64,000 nucleotides of DNA from Ceratorhiza oryzae-sativae (lineage: Eukaryota > Basidiomycota > Agaricomycetes > Cantharellales > Ceratobasidiaceae), in the NCBI GenBank assembly GCA_030998015.1, contig JARWMV010000232.1, positions 1,426,001-1,490,000 on the forward strand, in the 5' to 3' direction. Every line of letters starts with the position of its first letter. The first letter of the stretch is position 1. Of the stretch, positions 59,301-64,000 are shown piece after piece. Below the pieces are notes generated by a model. That model had not been told where the DNA came from. It searched no databases and worked only from the letters and a program-made list of their open reading frames with translations. The position numbers and the translations under genes were made by a program.

Positions 59301-60723
59301 ATCCCCGACAACGCTTCCAAGCTCGCCCATGAGCTCCACAAAGAGCCAAAACGTATCAGCCTCGATATGCTGTGTTGGGTCGTCCTCTTCAGCCTGTTGA
59401 GCGTTTCCTGAAGCTCGAACAGCGGCTTCCCCGACTTGTTCTTCGCGGTGCACACCAAGCGTGTACGATCGTAGGCCAGTCTTCCGCCCCTCGTACATAG
59501 TATAGTACAAGGGAGCAAGAAGCTCGTTTAAGCCCTGGGTGTACGGGTGGTGGGGGTGTAGAGGGAATAAACAAATAGTATGCGTAGCAGAATGTGGGCG
59601 TGGGTTTTTGTCTCGAGGGAATTGTCTGAGGAATTGGATCGCCCATTGAGCTGAAGCCGGGGAAGAGCGACTTGAGACGGATATGGGGATAGGCTGGGCG
59701 AGAGGGTATTCGGAGTCAAGCCAAGAGAAGAGCGCCCACCGGCTTTGAAGGCTAAAGGCTGGTCATCCGAGTCGCTGTCGGACTCCGCCACTGCTTTGCC
59801 CTCGACCTTGGTTTGCCCCAACTTCTCATCCTTGCCTCTCCCACCCTCCTTGGCAGTCTCTTCGCCGTCCTCAAGTGAAGGAATATCCGAAACCCTGATC
59901 TCGGGAGTTTGAGGAAGCGCTGGCGGAGCACTCGTGCCGAACCGCACAACGCGCTGAACGAGCAATAGTCGATCAAATATAGCGTCGGCAATGTTAGCCT
60001 GAGGTTCGGCACCATCAGGCGCGTTGCTAGGGTCCCCCGGCGTGGGCCAAGTCTGGTGAGGGTGGACAGGACGTCTAAAAAATGGAATTCGAGGCTGGGT
60101 GCGATCCACGTCTTTGGCGATTGTATCCAGCAGCTTGTCGCGCGCATTCAATGGGTATTCAGGCTATCACAAGTGTCAATATCCCACGCCAAACGATGAT
60201 CAGTCAAATAGGCACCCACTGGAGGCGCGCTTTGAATGGGATCAAGAAGCTGTGCGGCGACGTCCTGGAAAAGAAGGCAATCACTACTGGGTGAGATCAA
60301 ATTGGCGGCTAACCTGCTGGGTGAGACTCACATAGTAACGTGTACGAGACTTGCGCGCTGTGTCCTCCCACCGGTCTTTTTCGGGCGGGAGGGCGCCCAG
60401 GAGGAGGCTAGTGCGAGTTGAATGAGCTGAGCCGTTTGAAAGACAAAGCATGAGACGTACCGCCATATTCTTGATCGCATCCATGTTGGATGTTCGGGGA
60501 TACCTAAACCAGTGTTAGACGTGCTCTATGTTGCTGTTGGATAAATCCAACCTTGAAGTGAAAGGGAGCGTAGTAGGGGGACGTCGACAACGCGAAGAGC
60601 AGACGAAGGGTCGAGGATCTCCTCGAATGCATGCATTCTGGCGATTATGAGCACATTAGAAATTTTCTGAGAGACAAACACCCACCTGGATTGGTAGCTC
60701 ATGGATCCGACGTCGTTCGGCAT
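56374..60723 (-). CDS. TBC-domain Rab GTPase-activating protein with long disordered tail
   Basis: The start chosen is MPNDVGSMSYQS / RMHAFEEILDPSSALRVVD; an upstream in-frame Met at 60771 is possible. The TBC domain shows ASLLLGALPPEKDRWEDTAR, KSRTRYYELV, TIAKDVDRTQPRIPFFRRP (motif IxxDxxR with the catalytic Arg), YTQGLNELLAPLYYTMYEG (YxQ glutamine finger), IEADTFWLFVELMGELGSV and RLSERLRWADARLWEDM. This resembles TBC1D13-type GAPs. From about 58880 to the stop at 56374 runs a ~800-residue tail rich in Pro, Ser, Ala and Gly with repeated RKWELSDNP/RKYELADGP-like units (57185-56900). The frame slips by one base beside a C run at 59535-59555, just before YTQG. It should stimulate GTP hydrolysis on a Rab protein in membrane traffic. 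Confidence 0.84.
56900..57250 (-). repeat. Degenerate W/Y-E-L-(S/A)D-x-P repeat in the TBC protein tail
   Basis: Successive units read GWQLADGPVTAEPVPV, RKWELTDDGPMPSS, RKYELADGPAPARA and RKWELSDNPVPRID, spaced about 35-45 residues apart. They look like short linear motifs, perhaps binding sites for one partner. Confidence 0.6.
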
Positions 60724-61125
60724 GTCGCCGGCCTTGGTCGTCGTTGGTGGAAGGATAGCAGATATGACCAATGTGGGCGCTAATGGTCTTGCTGACCTAA
60801 GCCGAACCGGGATAAAATGAGAGCTGGGCTGGCCATCGGCTCTTGTCGACGACGATCGCTCCGCATCGATCCCGACTTGTGCTCGCGTATACTTGTTCCC
60901 GCCGCCCTCCTCAGCCCCCGTCTTCCGTCTACTGCACGCGCATTGCCGACGAGGACTTGCACGCTTTCATGCTTTTGAGACCCAAAGCTGCCCACAAACA
61001 GCATACGTCCCGCTTTATCCACAGTAGAAACACCTGTCAAGTATGTGCTCTATTCTTTCCTTGTCTTCGGGGACGCTCACAGACTCCACCTGCCACAGCG
61101 CTAAAAACTTTACCACTCGCCCAGC
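60724..61125. other. Divergent promoter region between the TBC gene and eIF5
   Basis: 402 bp, no TATA box seen; C/T-rich close to eIF5, as is common for housekeeping genes. No gene recognised. Confidence 0.45.
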
Positions 61126-62651
61126 ATGGCCCAAGTTGTGAACATCCGCCGCGACGTTGATGTAAGTTGACGATCCTATGTACCCTCTGCCCACGCATCC
61201 TAATCCATCGGCCGGTTCAGGACAAGTTCTACCGTTACAAGTGCGTGTCGAGAAACTCGCCACCATCCAAAGGAGAATGTATGACTAATCAAATTTAACC
61301 GCTTGCCGGTCACTCAGATGCCGTCCCTCCTTACCAAAATTGAAGGAAAAGGAAACGGAATCAAGACTGTCATCCCAAACATGTCTGACATTTCACGTGC
61401 ACTCAGTCGTCCCCCGACTTGTAAGTTGTTTTTTTTTCCTTGTTATTTACTTCTCTTTCTGGCATATTCCATGCCGTCCCCACGTGCCTAGACTCACCAC
61501 ACGGCTCTAGACCCAACCAAATTCTTCGGCTGTGAACTAGGAGCACAGACGACCTTTGACGAGAAGGGCGATCGGTACATTGTCAATGGCGCACATGACG
61601 CCTCGCGTTTGCGCGAACTCTTGGACGCATTCATCGACAAGTTTGTCCTTTGTGCCGAGTGCAAGAACCCCGAGACGGACCTCGTCATCGTCGGACGCTC
61701 CGAGGATATCTTCCGTGACTGCAAAGCATGCGGCGCACGCACTGGCGTCGACATGCGTCATAAGCTTACGACGTTTATTGTCAAGAACCCTCCCAAGAAG
61801 CCCAAAAAGGATAAGAAGTCCAAGGGGGGCGACAAGGATAAGGATGCAAAGGAAAACGGGAGTGCAGAGGAAGAGGCCGGGGCGGCCGACGGCCAAGGCT
61901 CGGACGAGGACGCTGATGAGTTTACAAAGAAACTCAAGGCAGAGGCAGCTCAGCTGCCGACTGCAGAGCAAGCCAAGCGTGATGGAGATGAGGATTGGGC
62001 TCTCGATACGTCCGAAGCTGCCGTCAAAGCTCGCCAAAAGGAGATGGCTGCACTCAACCTAGGCGACTCTGACGAAGGCGAAGGCGACGGCGCCGACCCA
62101 TACAGCGAGCTTGCTATCTGGCTCGAAGGAAACCGGAGCTTGGGTGTCGCCGACATTTACAAGAAGATTCAAGAGCTGGGTATTGAGAAGAAGCACAAGA
62201 CGGCCGAAATGCTAGGCCGCGCGCTGTTCACTGAAAACATTGAGAAGGAGATCCCCAACTACCAGGGTCTCTTTGTCAAGGTGCGTCTGTTTGGTCTGTT
62301 CTGCTCTACGTTCTTGGCTAACATGCAAGCAGGTTATTACATCGGAGAAACACCAAAAGTCCCTTCTTGGTGGTATTGAACGCTTTGTTGGCGTCGACCA
62401 CCCGGGGCTTGTACCTGCCGTGCCCAAGATCCTCATGGCTTTTTATCAGATCGATGCCCTGGAGGAAGATCTCATCGTTCAATGGGGCACACACGTTAGC
62501 AGGAAGTACGTCGATCGTGACGTGAGCAAGCGTGTCCGCAAGGCTGCAGATCCGTTCATCAAGGTTCGTGGCGATTCTCTGCTGATTCCGACAGTGGCTG
62601 ATGTGCATTGTTCTATAGTGGCTTGCTGAAGCAGATGATGAATCCGAGTGA
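61126..62651 (+). CDS. TIF5: Translation initiation factor eIF5
   Basis: The GTPase-activating factor for eIF2 in the 43S preinitiation complex. The N-terminus [12 protein letters not shown] / DKFYRYK / [17 protein letters not shown] is the classic eIF5 start. It includes the Arg in NIRRD, equivalent to Arg15 that drives GTP hydrolysis. [15 protein letters not shown] / [13 protein letters not shown] follows. The zinc ribbon is [13 protein letters not shown]...CKACGART. A lysine-rich acidic linker ([17 protein letters not shown]) leads to the W2/MIF4G-like HEAT domain ([58 protein letters not shown]) and the acidic end [14 protein letters not shown], which binds eIF2beta and eIF3c. Six or so short introns. 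Length, about 420 residues, is normal. Confidence 0.95.
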
Positions 62652-63319
62652 TGTGCTGGATTTCTGGATTTCAACCTGTACAAATATATGCGCGAATGAT
62701 TGTCTCGGATTTGGCGCCTTCTGTAACCTTGTCTGTCAATGAGAGTCTTGAAATCGTCTCGAGCATTTTATAGGCCGGTTCAAGGGCGAGCTACAAGGAT
62801 ATGAACTGCGTGTCGGCCGGCCAGGCTGAAACCGCGCGAGGCAAGTCACATATCAACCCATACAAGACTCGTGTAGATAGTTCTGCCAACGATGGCTTCA
62901 AGAGCCGGGGGCAACAAGGGTCACATCCAGGATAGGAAGATAACGGAGCGAATGTTCAGTACCACTATTCAATTGGCTGTGTGCCTTGATCGCGCCAAGC
63001 ACCAGCAAAGCGTCACTAGAGTTGGAGTCAAGCAAGCCATGTTCGATTGGTGGCGAAAGACTACGTGTATAATATATTGCGATAGCTATACATGTGGTTT
63101 GAAAAGTCCAAGCATACGGATAAGGAGCAATAGACGAGAAGGAACGACCTAGAAGGATTAAGAGACCCAGAAAGAGTAAATGAGAGGGCAGCCGAGCAAG
63201 AAGTGGATTGGTTCACAATTCAGAAACGGGGCAGCTGGCAGGAACGAGGAAAGAAAGGGCAACGAGTGGTGGGATTGAGATGCCATAGGCAAATAGAGTA
63301 GAACTGATGAAGATGACGA
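62652..63319. other. Convergent intergenic region, nothing recognised
   Basis: 668 bp between eIF5 (+) and the partial gene (-). Only short open frames without motifs. Confidence 0.5.
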
Positions 63320-64000
63320 CTAGTGGCGAGAGGTAACGGTCATCAAGCCATTGATGCCCTTTGACTTGGCAACCTCGATGGCGACCGGTTTCTGCGGGTC
63401 CGTAACACCCTCGCCCTTCATGAGCACTGCAGTGGCTACATATTCGACTTTGACAACGTAGCCATTCTTTCCGCGCTTCGAGACGGTGTATTCCCATCTG
63501 TATACACGGATCGAGCGGTTAGGATAAGACAAACACGCGTGTACCACACCCGTCGAAAACTCACACTTCGTCGGCCAGGGCATTCCCTCCGCGTGCACGC
63601 GCTTCAGAAAGGAGAGTCTTGCGGCTCAAAGTGAGCAAACGGACCTGGAAATGCATACATAACGTAAACGGGTGGGTTAAAAATAACAAGCAGTGAGGCT
63701 TACGGGATCGACGGCATCTGTGCACTCGAATGTCTCGGTGACGCTCACAAGTCCGTAGCGCTTGAATATCTCGCCCATTTCGGGGTGTGAAATGGGGGAT
63801 CCGCCGCTGGAGCACCTGTTGGCGGCGCGAGGGCGGAAGCTGATGCGGGGAGAGGGAGGCGGCGACGGCAGCGAGGCTTGGGGCACCGCAGGGGCGGATC
63901 CTGCAGTGGACTCTGACCCGCGCAGGTCGTGCTTGTCGACGCGGGTGCTGTCCGTGGGCTCGGCGATGTGGACGGAGCGCTTGGGAGGCGACTTGGGCGA
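63320..64000 (-). CDS. Conserved hypothetical protein, 5' end outside the window
   Basis: I do not recognise the family. Reading from the window edge: SPKSPPKRSVHIAEPTDSTR (disordered, basic with Ser-Pro), VPQASLPSPPPSPRISFRPR, then a folded-looking part PISHPEMGEIFKRYGLVSVT, ETFECTDAVDP. After an intron come VRLLTLSRKTLLSEARARGG, NALADE / VWEYTVSKRGKNGYVVKVEY, VATAVLMKGEGVTDPQKPVA and IEVAKSKGINGLMTVTSRH-stop. Introns of about 50 nt lie near 63645-63700 and 63498-63565. The alternating hydrophobic pattern of the last 60 residues suggests a small beta-rich domain. Partial. Confidence 0.68.

Overview
The window looks like nuclear DNA of a filamentous basidiomycete, most likely an agaricomycete. 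Nearly every gene is broken by many introns of about 45-60 nt. Several families are typical of that group: a cysteine-rich one-pass membrane protein family, an F-box/LRR-like protein, a Zn2Cys6 regulator and a DUF6589-type protein. Features of the gene families suggest a Rhizoctonia/Ceratobasidium-like fungus, but that is inference. No tRNA, rRNA or CRISPR was recognised.

Layout. 1-318 is a decayed Tc1-type transposase fragment in CpG-poor DNA. 1412-9879 carries an M28 carboxypeptidase (-) and homoisocitrate dehydrogenase LYS12 (+) sharing a promoter with two CACGTG boxes, then a Pro/Ser-rich protein (-) and a WKF-domain protein (+). 10081-18888 holds two paralogous membrane protein genes (-), with a complete 5,520-bp transposable element lodged in the last exon of the second. 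19559-27135 carries an oxysterol-binding protein (-), a coiled-coil protein (+) and a GCN20-type ABCF ATPase (+). 29143-36512 has an F-box protein (-), a CofD/YvcK-like protein (-) and a TLDc/OXR1 protein (+). 36745-47689 is rich in nutrition genes: an MFSD5-type transporter, a probably GPI-anchored alpha-amylase, a zinc-cluster regulator, and two tandem secreted GH43 glycosidases. 48539-64000 carries a CHD/Mit1-type chromatin remodeler, a TBC Rab-GAP, eIF5 and a partial conserved protein.

The most interesting object is the element at 11932-17451. It has nearly perfect 175-bp terminal inverted repeats and a perfect 8-bp target duplication (TCCGGGTG). It encodes only two convergent genes: an ~880-aa DUF6589-type protein and a RecQ-like helicase that, once spliced, ends with a CCHC zinc knuckle. 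Removing the element and one duplication restores the C-terminus of the interrupted gene, which then aligns with its intact paralog next door. This proves mobility without needing another copy. No standard hAT, mariner or KDZ transposase was recognised inside it, so the DUF6589 protein is a candidate transposase or integrase working with its own helicase.

Several conserved genes (OXR1-like, TBC, ABCF, the Pro/Ser-rich protein, the remodeler) show single-base frame slips, mostly beside C or G runs. These look more like sequence or assembly errors than real decay, although the ABCF gene also has two apparent GC donor splice sites.
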